DNA of 40,014 nt from an uncultured Caulobacterales bacterium (GTDB lineage Bacteria > Pseudomonadota > Alphaproteobacteria > Caulobacterales > Caulobacteraceae), in assembly GCA_903874895.1 (NCBI GenBank), contig CAIQUG010000135.1, positions 1-40,014 of the forward strand, given 5' to 3'. Positions 22,847 through 34,925 of this stretch are shown here, piece by piece. The notes under the pieces are model-generated. The model made no database searches. It saw nothing but the letters and a program-made list of their open reading frames with translations, and was not told the DNA's origin. Both the position numbers and the translations under genes were made by a program. How positions within the stretch are numbered: the stretch's first letter is position 1; each line of letters starts with the position of its first letter.

Positions 22847-25800
22847 GCCCTCCGTCCAAGCCTCCCGGTTCCGCCCCTCAGGGTCCGGCACCCCGGGGGG
22901 AGGGTGGTGGCCCGCTGGGCGGGTTCAGCCCGTCGACCCTGTTCATCGAGCGGCCGATCGCCACGTCGCTGCTCATGGTGGCCATCTTCCTGTCCGGGCT
23001 GATCGGCTTCCAGTTCCTGCCCCTGTCGGCCCTGCCGGAGGTCGACTACCCCACCATCCAGGTGCAGACCTTCTATCCCGGGGCCTCGCCGGAGGTGATG
23101 ACCTCCACCGTCACCGCACCCCTGGAGCGGCAGCTGGGCCAGATGCCCAGCCTGCAAAGGATGAGCTCGGTCAGCTCCAATGGCGCGTCGGTCATCACCC
23201 TGCAGTTCGGCCTCGACCTGACCCTGGACGTGGCCGAGCAGCAGGTGCAGGCGGCCATCAATGCCGCAGGCAATCTGCTGCCCTCCGACCTGCCGACACC
23301 GCCCACCTATGCCAAGGTCAATCCGGCGGATGCGCCGGTGATGACCCTGGCCCTGTCCTCCGACGTGCTCGCGCCGACGGAGGTGGAGGATCTGGCGGAC
23401 AACCGGCTGGCCTCCCGCATCAGCCAGATGCCGGGCGTGGGTCTGGTGACCGTCAGCGGCGGCCAGCGCCCCGCGGTGCGCATCCAGGCCAATCCCCAGG
23501 CGCTGGCGGGTTACGGGCTCAGCCTCGACACCCTGCGCTCGTCCATCGCCGCGGCCAATGTCAACGGGGCCAAGGGCACGGTGAACGGGCCGACCCGGGC
23601 CTACGCCATCAATGCCAATGACCAGCTGTCGAGCCCGGCGGACTACGAGCGGCTGGTGGTGGCCTATCGCAACGGGGCACCGATCCGTCTGGGGGCGGTG
23701 GCCAAGGTGGTGGCGGGGGCCGAGAACAGCCAGCTGGGGGCCCTGGCGGGCGCGCCGCGGAACGGCAGGCCCTACACCACGCCAGCGGTGATCCTGAACA
23801 TCCAGCGACAGCCCGGCGCCAACGTCATCGCCGTGGTGGACCGGATCAAGGACCTGCTGCCCCACACCTACTGCCAGACCAAGGACTGCAAGGCCAAGCC
23901 CAGCCTGATCGAGGACGGCCTGCCCGCGGGCCTGGTCATCACCCCCATGACCGACCGGACCGTGACCATCCGCGCCTCCGTGCACGACGTGGAGTTCGAG
24001 CTGGCCATGGCCGTCGCCCTGGTGGTGGCGGTGATCTTCGTCTTCCTGCGCAACATCGCCGCGACCTTCATCGCGGGCGTGGCCGTGCCCCTGTCGCTGG
24101 TGGGCACCTTCGGTCTGATGTACCTGCTGCATTTCAGCCTGAACAATCTCAGCCTCATGGCCCTGACCGTGGCGTCCGGCTTCGTGGTCGACGACGCCAT
24201 CGTCATGATCGAGAACATCAGCCGCTACGTGGAGGAGGGGGAGGAGAGCCGCCCCGCCGCCCTCAAAGGGGCCGGCGAGATCGGCTTCACCATCATCTCG
24301 CTCACCGTCTCCCTGCTGGCGGTGCTGATCCCCTTGCTGTTCATGGCCGATGTGGTGGGCCGCCTGTTCCGGGAGTTCGCGGTGACGCTGGCGGTGACCA
24401 TCGTCATTTCCGCCATCGTCTCCCTGACCCTGGTCCCGTCCCTGTGCGGCCTGTGGCTGAAGCAGCCAAAGACCCCCCGCCCGGGCGGGTTCGAGGACCG
24501 GGCCCAGAAGGCGCTGGACTGGGTCATCGAACGCTATGACCTGGGCCTGGGCTGGGTCCTGTCCCATCAGCGCACCACCCTGATCGTCGCCCTGGCGACC
24601 TTCGCCCTGACGGCCGTTCTCTATGTGGTGATCCCCAAGGGCCTGTTCCCCGTCCAGGACGTGGGCGAGATCCAGGGCGTGGTGGAAGCGGACCAGAGTG
24701 TCTCCTACGGCAAGATGGCGCAGATCCAGTCGGCCGTGGCGGAGGCCCTGCTGAAGGATCCGGCGGTGGAGAACGTCTCCGCCTTCACCGGCGTCGATGC
24801 CCAGAACAACAGCGTCAACAACGGCCGCGTGCTGATCCAGCTGAAGCCGCTGAACCAACGCTCCGGCTCCGCCAGCGAGATCATCCGTCGCCTGAATGAC
24901 GAGATTCGCGTCCCCGGCGCGACGGTCTACATGCAGCCCGTCCAGGACCTGGCCATCGATTCCCAGGTGTCCAAGACCCAGTACCAGTTCGTGCTGGAAG
25001 GGGCCGATCCGGCCCTGCTGCAGACCTGGAGTGCGGCGGTCATCGACCGGCTGAAGCAGAGCCCCAAGGTCGCCGACGTCACCTCCGACGTGCAGAGCCA
25101 GGGGCTGGCCATGTCCATCGAGGTGGATCGGGACACGGCCGGGCGCCTGGGGGTCTCCATGGCCTCCATCGACAACGCCCTGTACAACGCCTACGGCCAG
25201 CGCATCGTCTCCACCATCTTCACCCAGTCCAACCAGTACCGGGTGATCCTCGAAGTGGCACCGGAGTTCCGGCTGGGGCCCGAGGCCCTGTCCAGCCTCT
25301 ATCTGCCCACGGGGTCCGGCGGTCAGGCCCCCCTGTCGTCCTTCGCCCGGCTGGTGGAGCAACCCGCCCCCCTGGTCGTGACCCATGTGGGCCAGTTCCC
25401 CGCCGTGACCATCAGCTTCAACCTCGGCAAGGGGGAGAGCCTGGGCGGCGCGGTGAACGCCATCAAGCAGATGGAGCGGGAGGTGAAGGTCGGGGCCCAG
25501 ACCGGCGTGCCCCTGTCGATCAACACCACCTTCCTCGGCGCCGCGGACGCCTTCGAGAAGTCCCTGAACAACGAGCTGTGGCTGATCCTGGCCGCGATCG
25601 TGACCATCTACATCGTGCTGGGCGTGCTCTATGAGAGCTTCATCCACCCGATCACGATCCTCTCCACCCTGCCGTCGGCGGCGGTGGGGGCCCTGATCGC
25701 CCTGATGATCGCCGGCGAGGACCTGGGCGTGGTGGGGGTGATCGGCCTGATCCTGCTGTTCGGCATCGTCAAGAAGAACGCGATCATGATGATCGACTTC

Positions 25801-26118
25801 GCCCTCGATGCAGAGCGGAACGAGGGCCTGTCCCCCGTGGACGCGATCCGGCAGGCGGCGCTGCTGCGCTTCCGGCCGATCCTGATGACCACGCTGGCGG
25901 CCCTGTTCGGCGCCGCGCCGCTGATGATCGGCGGCGGCTACGGGGCAGAGCTTCGCCAGCCCCTGGGCGTGGCCATTGTGGGCGGTCTGATCGCCTCGCA
26001 GCTGCTGACCCTGTTCACCACCCCGGTGATCTATCTGGCCTTCGACCGGCTGGCCCGTCGGCTGCCCGCGGACAGGCTGACCGAGGACGGAGCCCCTGAA
26101 GGATCGGGTGCGGCGTGA
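22843..26118 (+). CDS. RND multidrug transporter, MdtB/MuxB-like
   Basis: A 1091-residue HAE1-type RND pump with 12 predicted membrane helices and two large periplasmic loops. The proton-relay aspartates in helix 4 are intact (D450 and D451 in [14 protein letters not shown]). Conserved segments include [32 protein letters not shown] and the late [21 protein letters not shown] Pro/Gly-rich N-terminal extension of about 30 residues precedes the first helix. In the first periplasmic loop, after VDRIKDLLP, there is a short insert with the pair C344 and C349 (CQTKDC), which I do not expect in MdtB. It is followed by a second, different RND gene, as in mdtABC and muxABC, where the two pumps form a mixed trimer. 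Both junctions overlap by 4 bases. Confidence 0.93.
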   Translation: MSPPSKPPGSAPQGPAPRGEGGGPLGGFSPSTLFIERPIATSLLMVAIFLSGLIGFQFLPLSALPEVDYPTIQVQTFYPGASPEVMTSTVTAPLERQLGQMPSLQRMSSVSSNGASVITLQFGLDLTLDVAEQQVQAAINAAGNLLPSDLPTPPTYAKVNPADAPVMTLALSSDVLAPTEVEDLADNRLASRISQMPGVGLVTVSGGQRPAVRIQANPQALAGYGLSLDTLRSSIAAANVNGAKGTVNGPTRAYAINANDQLSSPADYERLVVAYRNGAPIRLGAVAKVVAGAENSQLGALAGAPRNGRPYTTPAVILNIQRQPGANVIAVVDRIKDLLPHTYCQTKDCKAKPSLIEDGLPAGLVITPMTDRTVTIRASVHDVEFELAMAVALVVAVIFVFLRNIAATFIAGVAVPLSLVGTFGLMYLLHFSLNNLSLMALTVASGFVVDDAIVMIENISRYVEEGEESRPAALKGAGEIGFTIISLTVSLLAVLIPLLFMADVVGRLFREFAVTLAVTIVISAIVSLTLVPSLCGLWLKQPKTPRPGGFEDRAQKALDWVIERYDLGLGWVLSHQRTTLIVALATFALTAVLYVVIPKGLFPVQDVGEIQGVVEADQSVSYGKMAQIQSAVAEALLKDPAVENVSAFTGVDAQNNSVNNGRVLIQLKPLNQRSGSASEIIRRLNDEIRVPGATVYMQPVQDLAIDSQVSKTQYQFVLEGADPALLQTWSAAVIDRLKQSPKVADVTSDVQSQGLAMSIEVDRDTAGRLGVSMASIDNALYNAYGQRIVSTIFTQSNQYRVILEVAPEFRLGPEALSSLYLPTGSGGQAPLSSFARLVEQPAPLVVTHVGQFPAVTISFNLGKGESLGGAVNAIKQMEREVKVGAQTGVPLSINTTFLGAADAFEKSLNNELWLILAAIVTIYIVLGVLYESFIHPITILSTLPSAAVGALIALMIAGEDLGVVGVIGLILLFGIVKKNAIMMIDFALDAERNEGLSPVDAIRQAALLRFRPILMTTLAALFGAAPLMIGGGYGAELRQPLGVAIVGGLIASQLLTLFTTPVIYLAFDRLARRLPADRLTEDGAPEGSGAA

Positions 26119-29100
26119 ACATCACGGAGCTGTTCATCCGGCGTCCCGTCGCCACCACGCTCCTGACCATCGGCATCGCCCTGACCGGCGTCGCGGCCTA
26201 TTTCCAGCTGCCCGTCTCGTCCCTGCCGGCGGTGGACCTGCCCACCATCATGGTGCAGGCGCGCCTGCCCGGCGCCAGCCCGGCGGTGATGTCCACCAGC
26301 GTGGCCACACCGCTGGAACGGCATCTGGGCCAGATCGCCGACGTGAGCGAGATGACCTCCACCTCCTCGGTGGGGGAGACCCAGGTGATCCTGCAGTTCG
26401 GTCTCAGCCGGGACATCAACGGCGCGGCCCGGGACGTGCAGGCGGCCATCAATGCCGCCCGGGCGGACCTGCCGGCGACGCTGCGGTCCAACCCCACCTA
26501 CCGCAAGTTCAATCCCGCCGACGCGCCGATCCTGATCCTGTCGCTGACCTCGCCAATCCTGTCCAAGGGCCAGATGTACGATGCGGCAGCCACCATCCTG
26601 CAGCAGAAGCTGAGCCAGGTCGAAGGGGTCGGCGACGTCTCCCTGGGCGGCGGGGCCAATCCCGCCGTGCGGGTGGAGCTGAACCCCCAGGCCCTGTTCA
26701 AGTACGGCCTGAGCCCGGAGGACGTGCGCGCTGCCATCTCCTCGGCCAATGCCAACCAGCCCAAGGGCTTCCTCGCCAATAACAGCCGCCGCCTGCAGAT
26801 CTACACCAACGACCAGGCCCGCACGGCGGACGATTACCGTCATCTGGTGATCGCCGTCCGGGACGGTCAGGTGATCCGCCTGTCCGACGTGTCCGACGTG
26901 GTCGACAGCGTCGAGGACGTGCGGCAGATGGGCCTGGTGGACGGCAAGCCCGCCATCGTCGTGCGCATCACCCGCCAGCCGGGCGCCAACGTGATCGCCA
27001 CGGTGGACCGGATCAAGGCTGCGCTGCCGCGGCTTCGGGCCCAGCTGCCGCCCCAGGTGGACCTGGAAATCGGTGTCGACCGCACCACCGCCACCCGCGC
27101 CTCGCTGAACGATGTGGAACGCTCCCTCGCCATCTCCATCTTCCTGGTGGTGCTGGTGGTCCTGGTGTTCCTGCGCAACGGCCGGGCGGTGATCATCCCG
27201 GCGGTGGCGGTGGTGGTCTCCCTGCTGGGGGCCCTGTCGGTCATGTACCTGCTGCACTACAGCCTCGACAGCCTGAGCCTGATGGCCCTGACGGTGGCCA
27301 CCGGCTTCGTGGTCGACGACGCCATCGTGGTGCTGGAGAACATCACCCGCCACGTGGAGGAGGGGATGCCCCGCTTCCAGGCCGCCATCCTGGGGGCCCG
27401 GGAAGTGTCGTTCACGGTGATCTCGATCTCCGTCTCGCTGGTGGCGGTGTTCGCCCCCATCGTGCTGATGGGGGGCATTGTCGGGAAGTTCTTCGTCGAG
27501 TTCGGCGTGACCCTGTCGGCCTCCATCGTCATCTCGCTGGTGGTCAGCCTGACCTTCACCCCGATGATGGCCGCCCGGCTGGGCAGCCTGCACGAAACCG
27601 CACATCCCGGCAGCCGTCGGAGCGGTGTGTCGCAGGTCCTGTGGCAGATCTCCGAGGCGATGGAACGGGCCTTTGACGGCGTGACCGCCACCTATGGCCG
27701 GTCCCTGGCCTGGGCGCTGGACCACCGGCGCCTGATCATGCTGTTGCTGCTCGGCACGATCGGTCTCAACGTCTATCTCTTCATCCAGGTGCCCAAGGGC
27801 TTCTTCCCGCAGCAGGATTCCGGCCAGCTGGTCGGCGGCATGCAGGTGGACCAGGCGAGCTCCTTCCAGCTGACGGCGGAGAAGTTCCGGCGGCTGCAGC
27901 AGATCGTGTCGGCCGACCCGGCGGTGGAACATGCGGTGGGCTTCACCGGGGCCGGCGGCGGCTTCATGTTCGCCAGCCTGAAGCCGAAGGCACAGCGCGG
28001 GGGCTTGAGCTCCGACGAGGTGGCCCAGCGGATCCGGCCCAAGCTGAAGCGGGTGGCCGGCGCGGCCCTGTTCCTGCAGGTGCAGCAGGAGTTCCGCCTC
28101 GGCGGACGCCAGTCCGCGGCCCAGTACCAGTACACCCTGCAGAGCGACGACATCGACGCCCTGCGGACCTGGTCGGAAAAGCTCACCAACCAGCTGAAGC
28201 TGTCCCCCCTGCTCACCGACGTGAATTCCGACCAGCAGGAGCACGGGCTGGAGACCTATGTGACCCTGGACCGGGACGCGGCCTCCCGCCTCGGGGTCAC
28301 GGCCCAGCAGATGGACAACATCCTCTACGACCTGTTCGGCCAGCGGCAGGTGTCCACCATCTACAACCCCCTGAACCAGTACCATGTGGTGATGGAGGCC
28401 GAGCCGCACTTCACCCAGTTCTCCGACAGCCTCCACGACACATGGCTGACGCCGGTGGGGGCCTCCAGCGCCACGGCCAGCTCGCCGGCCGTCAGCGCCC
28501 GCCTGGCCAGCCCGGCCCGGCTGGCGGTGATGGCCAATCCGGCCAACCAGACCCCGCCCAATCCGTCCACCACCCTGACCAGCCGCGCGCCCGCGCCGCA
28601 GCCCTTCATGGTCCTGTCCCGCCCGGCCCCGTCCGGACCGGGGGGCGCGGCCTCGGCCACGGTCTCCACGGCGGCGACAAGCGCGAATACCTCCGGGGTC
28701 ACCGGGTCGGCCACGGCCCTCAACGGCGCGGGTGCCGCCCGCACCACCACCGGGGCCACACCGGCACAGACGGGCAACGCCGTCTCCACCGGTGCGGCGC
28801 GGATGATTCCGCTGGCAACCATCGCCACCTGGCAGCTGAACAACACCCCGATCTCTGTCAGCCACCAGGGCCAGACCGTCGCCGCCACCGTCTCGTTCAA
28901 CCTGAAGCCGGGCCGGTCCCTGTCCGACGCCCAGTCCGAGATGGCCGCCGCCATCGCCGCCATCGGCATGCCCAACGCCGTGCATGGCAGCTTCCAGGGC
29001 ACGGCGGGCGCCTTCCAGGCCACCGGCAGCTCGCCGGTGCTGCTGATCGGCGGGGCCCTCCTGGCGGTCTACATGGTGCTGGGGATCCTTTACGAGAGCT

Positions 29101-29594
29101 ATGTCCACCCGATCACGGTGCTGTCGACCCTGCCGTCGGCGGGAGTCGGGGCCTTCCTCGCCCTGCTGGTCTTCCATGTGGAATTCTCGATCATTGCCCT
29201 GATCGGGGTCATCCTGCTGATTGGCATCGTCAAGAAGAACGCCATCCTGATCATCGACTTCGCCCTGCAGGCGGAGCGGGCCGGCGCGACGCCGATGGAG
29301 GCGATCTACCGCGCCTCCCTTCTGCGCTTCCGGCCGATCCTGATGACCACGGTGGCCGCCATCCTGGGGGCCGTGCCCCTCGCCCTGGCCTTCGGCGAGG
29401 GGGGCGAGCTGCGCCAGCCGCTGGGCGTCACCATCATCGGCGGTCTGGTGGCCAGCCAGATCCTGACCCTTTTGACCACCCCCGTCGTCTATATCTACAT
29501 GGACCGTCTGCGGCATCTGCAGCTGTTCCGCCGCTTCCGCCGTCGCCGCCCGCGTCCGGCGCCGCTTCACCCCGTGACCGGGCAAGGCTCATGA
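26115..29594 (+). CDS. RND multidrug transporter, MdtC/MuxC-like, with a low-complexity periplasmic insert
   Basis: A 1159-residue RND pump, longer than the roughly 1030 usual for MdtC. The N-terminus [16 protein letters not shown] and [18 protein letters not shown] are typical, and helix 4 keeps D401 and D402 ([14 protein letters not shown]). The second periplasmic loop follows the family up to about residue 782 (DTWLTPVG). It is then interrupted by about 110 residues made almost only of Ala, Ser, Thr, Pro, Gly and Asn. The family sequence resumes at [11 protein letters not shown] (from about 896). The insert is in frame and both ends are canonical, so this is not a frameshift. It starts with a GTG overlapping the preceding stop and would act with the preceding pump, adaptor and the next-encoded channel. 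Confidence 0.93.
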   Translation: MNITELFIRRPVATTLLTIGIALTGVAAYFQLPVSSLPAVDLPTIMVQARLPGASPAVMSTSVATPLERHLGQIADVSEMTSTSSVGETQVILQFGLSRDINGAARDVQAAINAARADLPATLRSNPTYRKFNPADAPILILSLTSPILSKGQMYDAAATILQQKLSQVEGVGDVSLGGGANPAVRVELNPQALFKYGLSPEDVRAAISSANANQPKGFLANNSRRLQIYTNDQARTADDYRHLVIAVRDGQVIRLSDVSDVVDSVEDVRQMGLVDGKPAIVVRITRQPGANVIATVDRIKAALPRLRAQLPPQVDLEIGVDRTTATRASLNDVERSLAISIFLVVLVVLVFLRNGRAVIIPAVAVVVSLLGALSVMYLLHYSLDSLSLMALTVATGFVVDDAIVVLENITRHVEEGMPRFQAAILGAREVSFTVISISVSLVAVFAPIVLMGGIVGKFFVEFGVTLSASIVISLVVSLTFTPMMAARLGSLHETAHPGSRRSGVSQVLWQISEAMERAFDGVTATYGRSLAWALDHRRLIMLLLLGTIGLNVYLFIQVPKGFFPQQDSGQLVGGMQVDQASSFQLTAEKFRRLQQIVSADPAVEHAVGFTGAGGGFMFASLKPKAQRGGLSSDEVAQRIRPKLKRVAGAALFLQVQQEFRLGGRQSAAQYQYTLQSDDIDALRTWSEKLTNQLKLSPLLTDVNSDQQEHGLETYVTLDRDAASRLGVTAQQMDNILYDLFGQRQVSTIYNPLNQYHVVMEAEPHFTQFSDSLHDTWLTPVGASSATASSPAVSARLASPARLAVMANPANQTPPNPSTTLTSRAPAPQPFMVLSRPAPSGPGGAASATVSTAATSANTSGVTGSATALNGAGAARTTTGATPAQTGNAVSTGAARMIPLATIATWQLNNTPISVSHQGQTVAATVSFNLKPGRSLSDAQSEMAAAIAAIGMPNAVHGSFQGTAGAFQATGSSPVLLIGGALLAVYMVLGILYESYVHPITVLSTLPSAGVGAFLALLVFHVEFSIIALIGVILLIGIVKKNAILIIDFALQAERAGATPMEAIYRASLLRFRPILMTTVAAILGAVPLALAFGEGGELRQPLGVTIIGGLVASQILTLLTTPVVYIYMDRLRHLQLFRRFRRRRPRPAPLHPVTGQGS

Positions 29595-30979
29595 TGACCC
29601 GCAAGCTTCTTTCCCCGCTCATCGCCGCCCTGATGCTGTCCGCCTGCGCCGTGGGCCCCAACTACCGCACGCCGACGGCGGGGACCGAGACCGCCTTCAA
29701 GGAGGCGGATGGATGGACCCCGGCCACGCCGATGGATGCCATCGACCGCGGGGCCTGGTGGTCGGCCTATCACGACCCCGCGCTGGACGATCTGGAGCAG
29801 CGCCTCGCCGCCTCCAACCAGACCCTCGCCGCCCAGCTTCAGGCCTACAAGCAGGCCCGCGACGTGCTGGCCGAGACCGAGGCGGCCTTCTTCCCCGTCC
29901 TGTCCGCCACGGGCTCCGGCCAGAAGAGCGGCGGCAAGGGGTTGAGCCCCTCCGGCACCGCCGCGACGCGCTATGCCGCCGCCGCCGATGCCTCGTGGAC
30001 CGTGGACCTGTGGGGCCGTATCCGCCGCCAGATCGAGCAGGGCCGCGCCAACGCCCAGGCCAGCGCCGCGGACCTCGCGAATGTCCGCCTGTCCCTCCAG
30101 GCCACGCTGGCCATCGACTATTTCCAGCTCCGGGCCACGGATGCGCAGAAGGACCTGCTGGCCGCCACCGTGGCCAATGACACCCGCGCGCTGGCCCTGA
30201 CCGAGAACCAGTACGCGGCCGGTGTCGCGGCCCGCGGCGACGTGATCACCGCCCGCACCCAGCTGGAGACCGCCCAGGCCAGCCTGATCGACGTGACCTC
30301 CACCCGCGCGCAGCTCGAACACGCCATCGCCGTGCTGGTGGGCCAGACGCCGCAGAGCTTCAGCCTGGCCCCGGCCCCCCTGCCGCAGACTGCGCCGGTG
30401 GCCCCGCTCAACCTTGCCGGAACCCTGCTGCAGCGCCGTCCGGACGTGGCGGCGGCAGAGCGGGCGGCGGCCGCGGCCAGTGCCGGCATCGGCATTGCCA
30501 GGTCGGCCTATTTCCCGGCGGTCACCCTGTCGGCCTCCGATTCCACCGCCGCCGCCAGGACGCAGTCGCTGTTCAAGGCCGCCACTTCCAGCTGGGCCTA
30601 CGGGGCCAGCGCGGCGGTCACGGTGTTCGACTTCGGAGCCCGCGAGGCCCAGGTGCGCGGGGCCAAGGCCGCCTACAACCAGCGGGTGGCGGAGTATCGC
30701 CAGACGGTGCTCACCGCCTTCCAGCAGGTGGAGGACCAGATCGCCACCCTGCGCACCCTCGAGGCCGAGGCCGGCTACCGGGACCAGGCTGTAGCCGATG
30801 CCCGCGCGGCGGAGGCCATCGCGCTGAACCAGTACCGGTCGGGCACGGTGAATTATTCGGTGGTGATCCAGGCGCAGAACACTGCCCTCGCCGCGGCCCA
30901 GAATGCCCTCTCCACCCAGCGCGCCCGTCTGGTGGCCAGCGTGTCGCTGATCGAGGCCCTCGGCGGCGGGTGGCGGTAG
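29591..30979 (+). CDS. Outer membrane efflux lipoprotein, NodT/OpmB-like
   Basis: A 462-residue outer membrane factor. The signal peptide ends in the lipobox LSAC with lipidation at C19. Then come VGPNYRTP, WWSAYHDPALDDLEQRL, WTVDLWGRIRRQIEQG, LLQRRPDVAAAERAAAAASA and a late LNQYRSGTVNYSVVIQAQNTA, all typical of both halves of the trimeric channel fold. It is the fourth gene of the operon; its ATG overlaps the stop of the second pump (ATGA). The layout adaptor-pump-pump-channel matches muxABC-opmB of Pseudomonas. A second outer membrane factor for the MFS pump is encoded at 15244, so this window has a dedicated channel for each pump. Confidence 0.93.
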   Translation: MMTRKLLSPLIAALMLSACAVGPNYRTPTAGTETAFKEADGWTPATPMDAIDRGAWWSAYHDPALDDLEQRLAASNQTLAAQLQAYKQARDVLAETEAAFFPVLSATGSGQKSGGKGLSPSGTAATRYAAAADASWTVDLWGRIRRQIEQGRANAQASAADLANVRLSLQATLAIDYFQLRATDAQKDLLAATVANDTRALALTENQYAAGVAARGDVITARTQLETAQASLIDVTSTRAQLEHAIAVLVGQTPQSFSLAPAPLPQTAPVAPLNLAGTLLQRRPDVAAAERAAAAASAGIGIARSAYFPAVTLSASDSTAAARTQSLFKAATSSWAYGASAAVTVFDFGAREAQVRGAKAAYNQRVAEYRQTVLTAFQQVEDQIATLRTLEAEAGYRDQAVADARAAEAIALNQYRSGTVNYSVVIQAQNTALAAAQNALSTQRARLVASVSLIEALGGGWR

Positions 30980-30983
30980 GACC

Positions 30984-31002
30984 GGACGGCCTCCCACCGT
31001 CC
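30984..31002 (+). terminator. Weak hairpin after the RND operon
   Basis: GGACGG / CCGTCC with a 7-base loop, 5 bases after the last stop codon of the operon. No T-tract follows. It may contribute to 3'-end formation before the dnaK promoter. Confidence 0.35.
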
Positions 31003-31045
31003 AGTATAAAGTTGTCTGGCCGGTTATCCCTGCACCCATTACGGT

Positions 31046-31074
31046 CTTGCAGCGGTGGCGCGGCTACCCATATC
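31046..31074 (+). promoter_or_regulatory. Heat-shock (sigma-32, RpoH) promoter of dnaK
   Basis: CTTGCAG (31046-31052), 14 bases, then CCCATATC (31067-31074), close to the sigma-32 consensus CTTGAAA-N13/14-CCCCATNT. It lies about 155 bases upstream of dnaK, where a heat-shock promoter is expected. The leader downstream also carries the 12-bp palindrome AACCCCGGGGTT at 31148-31159. Confidence 0.65.
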
Positions 31075-31229
31075 CGCTGCAACTCTGCTGAGCCCGGAGG
31101 GTTCCGTCCCCGGAACTCACCGGTCCGCAGTTCACCCCAAGACCCTTAACCCCGGGGTTGGACGTTCGCCGGTGCTTCACTGGCAAGGCCTGCAAGTCCA
31201 ACCGCCAAAGACTGGAGCGAGACCCTCAC

Positions 31230-33134
<1,905 letters not shown>

Positions 33135-33154
33135 TCGCGGTCCCGGAACGCGTC

Positions 33155-33179
33155 GCCGGCGGGGTCGACCCGTCGGCGG
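33155..33179 (+). terminator. Intercistronic hairpin between dnaK and dnaJ
   Basis: Ten-base-pair stem (CGCCGGCGGG / CCCGTCGGCG, one G-U pair) with a 5-base loop. There is no T-tract. It may attenuate transcription into dnaJ or protect the dnaK transcript from 3' decay, giving more DnaK than DnaJ. Confidence 0.5.
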
Positions 33180-33216
33180 CGCATCCGGGCCTTCTCTGTG
33201 ACGAGTTGAGACCGCC

Positions 33217-34413
33217 ATGACGACGCAACGCTGCTATTACGAAATCCTCGAGGTCGAACGCACGGCCAATGAAGGAGAGCTGAAGTCCGCCTTCCGCAAG
33301 GCGGCCATGCAGCACCATCCCGACCGCAATCCCGGCGATCCCGAAGCGGAAAAGCGCTTCAAGGAATGCAACGAGGCCTATTCCATCCTCTCCGACCCGC
33401 AGAAGCGCGCGGCCTATGACCGGTATGGTCATGCGGGCCTCGGCGGCGGTGGCGGGGGCGGTGCGGGCTTCGGCGGCTTCCAGGATGCCTCCGACATCTT
33501 CTCCGACGTGTTCGGCGACGTGTTCGGGGAGATGTTCGGCGGAGGCGGTCGCCGCTCCGGCGGGCCGCAACGCGGGCAGGACCTGCGCTACGACCTCGAG
33601 ATCACCCTGGAGCAGGCCTTCACCGGGGCCGAGGTGAACCTGAAGGTTCCCTCCACCCAGACCTGTGACACCTGCGACGGCTCCGGTGCCAAGCCGGGGA
33701 CCCAGCCCACCACCTGCCAGACCTGCGCGGGTCATGGCCGGGTCCGGGCCAGCCAGGGCTTCTTCTCCATCGAACGGTCCTGCCCCCGCTGCGGCGGCCA
33801 GGGCCGGATCATCACCGACCCCTGCCGGACCTGTCACGGGGTCGGGCAGGTGCGCAAGGAGCGGACGCTGCAGGTGCGCATTCCCGCCGGAGTCGATGAC
33901 GGCGCGCGGATCCGCCTGCAGGGCGAAGGCGACGCGGGCCAGAGGGGCGGTCCCCGGGGCGACCTGTACATCTTCCTCTCCCTGCGCCCGCACGAGCTGT
34001 TCACCCGGGACGGCCTCGACCTCTATTGCGACACGCCGGTGCCCATGTGGATGGCAGTCCTCGGCGGCGAGATCGAAGCCCCGGCCATGTGTCCCGACGG
34101 CATGAAGAGCGGTGACGCCGACAGCTGCCGGGCCAAGGTCAAGGTCCCCGAAGGGGCGCAGAGCGGCGACGTGGTCCGGCTCCGCGGCCGGGGCATGCCC
34201 TCCCTCCGCGGACGGGAGCGCGGCGATCTGCTGGTCAGCCTGAAGGTGGAAACCCCGGTGCGTCTCACCGCCCGGCAGAAGGAACTGATGCGCGAGCTCG
34301 CGGCCACCATGGCCACCGGGGATGGCCATCATCCCCGCCAGACCGGCTTCTTCGACAAGGCCCGGCGCTTCTGGAACGGCGTCGTGGGCGGGACAGAGGG
34401 CGCCGCGGGCTGA
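33217..34413 (+). CDS. dnaJ: Co-chaperone DnaJ (Hsp40)
   Basis: A 398-residue type I Hsp40. The J domain has the HPD motif at 34-36 (QHHPDRN). A Gly/Phe-rich region (about 72-112) follows, then a zinc domain with four CxxCxGxG repeats (C150/C153, C167/C170, C189/C192, C203/C206). The C-terminal substrate domains contain LGGEIEAPA and [18 protein letters not shown]. DnaJ delivers unfolded clients to DnaK and stimulates its ATPase. Domain II has an insert of about 12 residues with two further cysteines (C292, C304) compared with E. coli; related alphaproteobacterial DnaJ proteins carry inserts here. It is downstream of dnaK in the same direction and is probably transcribed from the same heat-shock promoter. 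Confidence 0.97.
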   Translation: MTTQRCYYEILEVERTANEGELKSAFRKAAMQHHPDRNPGDPEAEKRFKECNEAYSILSDPQKRAAYDRYGHAGLGGGGGGGAGFGGFQDASDIFSDVFGDVFGEMFGGGGRRSGGPQRGQDLRYDLEITLEQAFTGAEVNLKVPSTQTCDTCDGSGAKPGTQPTTCQTCAGHGRVRASQGFFSIERSCPRCGGQGRIITDPCRTCHGVGQVRKERTLQVRIPAGVDDGARIRLQGEGDAGQRGGPRGDLYIFLSLRPHELFTRDGLDLYCDTPVPMWMAVLGGEIEAPAMCPDGMKSGDADSCRAKVKVPEGAQSGDVVRLRGRGMPSLRGRERGDLLVSLKVETPVRLTARQKELMRELAATMATGDGHHPRQTGFFDKARRFWNGVVGGTEGAAG

Positions 34414-34448
34414 GCCGGTCGCCGCAGTCGAAATAGGTATTTCTCCAG

Positions 34449-34454
34449 TATAAT
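34449..34454 (+). promoter_or_regulatory. Possible -10 element upstream of the small protein-chemoreceptor pair
   Basis: A perfect TATAAT lies in an AT-richer stretch (34430-34460) about 130 bases before the small protein gene. No matching TTGACA-like -35 is seen at the right spacing. A GTCCCG/CGGGAC hairpin (34462-34480) follows it. Confidence 0.35.
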
Positions 34455-34582
34455 TTGCTTCGTCCCGCTGTGGCCGGGACCTGAAATGTGTTGAAGGGCC
34501 GTCTTTCGGGAAATTCCTGTCCGGCGGTCATTCTGGGCGCTTATGGTAAGTCGCTGTTAATCGCTGTTTGAGACTTTGGCGG

Positions 34583-34924
34583 ATGCTTATGGGCTCGCTC
34601 AAAGACAACAGGCCTCAGACCGTGCGAACGCGGCTTTGGACGGGTGTCGGCCTGCTGGCCGCGTCGCTCCTGACCCTCGCTCCGGCGGCGCTTGCGCCCA
34701 CCGGCGGGACGGGCCCCGCCACCGTCGCGGCGGTCTTTCCCCCCTGGTGGAGTGCCACGCAGGCGCTGACGGCCGCCGCCTCGTCCTCCCAGATCCTGCG
34801 TCTGGGCGGTCTGCCCAGCATCATCATCGTCCGGACCGACCATCCCGATCGCCTGCGGGCCGACGGGGCCTGGCTGTTCCTGAACCCGATCCTCGGGGGT
34901 TGTGCCCCCAAAACGGAAAGCTGA
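34583..34924 (+). CDS. Small exported or membrane-anchored protein of unknown function
   Basis: A 113-residue protein. A basic N-terminus is followed by one hydrophobic segment (about 19-39, [20 protein letters not shown]) that could be a signal peptide or an anchor. The rest is a small mature domain: VAAVFPPWW, a helix, IRL-type strands ([10 protein letters not shown]) and [13 protein letters not shown] near the end, with one cysteine. I recall similar small proteins in alphaproteobacteria with an AAVFPPWW motif and a C-terminal Gly-Gly-Cys, but no function. Its stop is one base before the ATG of a chemoreceptor gene, so the two are translationally linked. ATG codons at 34583 and 34589 are both possible starts, and a TTG at 34568 is in frame. 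Confidence 0.7.
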   Translation: MLMGSLKDNRPQTVRTRLWTGVGLLAASLLTLAPAALAPTGGTGPATVAAVFPPWWSATQALTAAASSSQILRLGGLPSIIIVRTDHPDRLRADGAWLFLNPILGGCAPKTES

Positions 34925-34925
34925 C

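Noticed and set aside
22720-25647. Minus-strand open frame of 975 codons opposite the first RND gene
   Set aside because: His/Gly/Gln-rich shadow of the RND coding strand with no recognisable domain.
28461-28793. Frameshift or assembly error as an explanation of the RND insert
   Set aside because: Both flanks are in the same frame with correct family sequence, and the stretch has normal codon bias for the window.
26031-29585. Minus-strand open frame of 1184 codons opposite the second RND gene
   Set aside because: The same GC-driven shadow effect; the plus strand encodes a complete RND pump.
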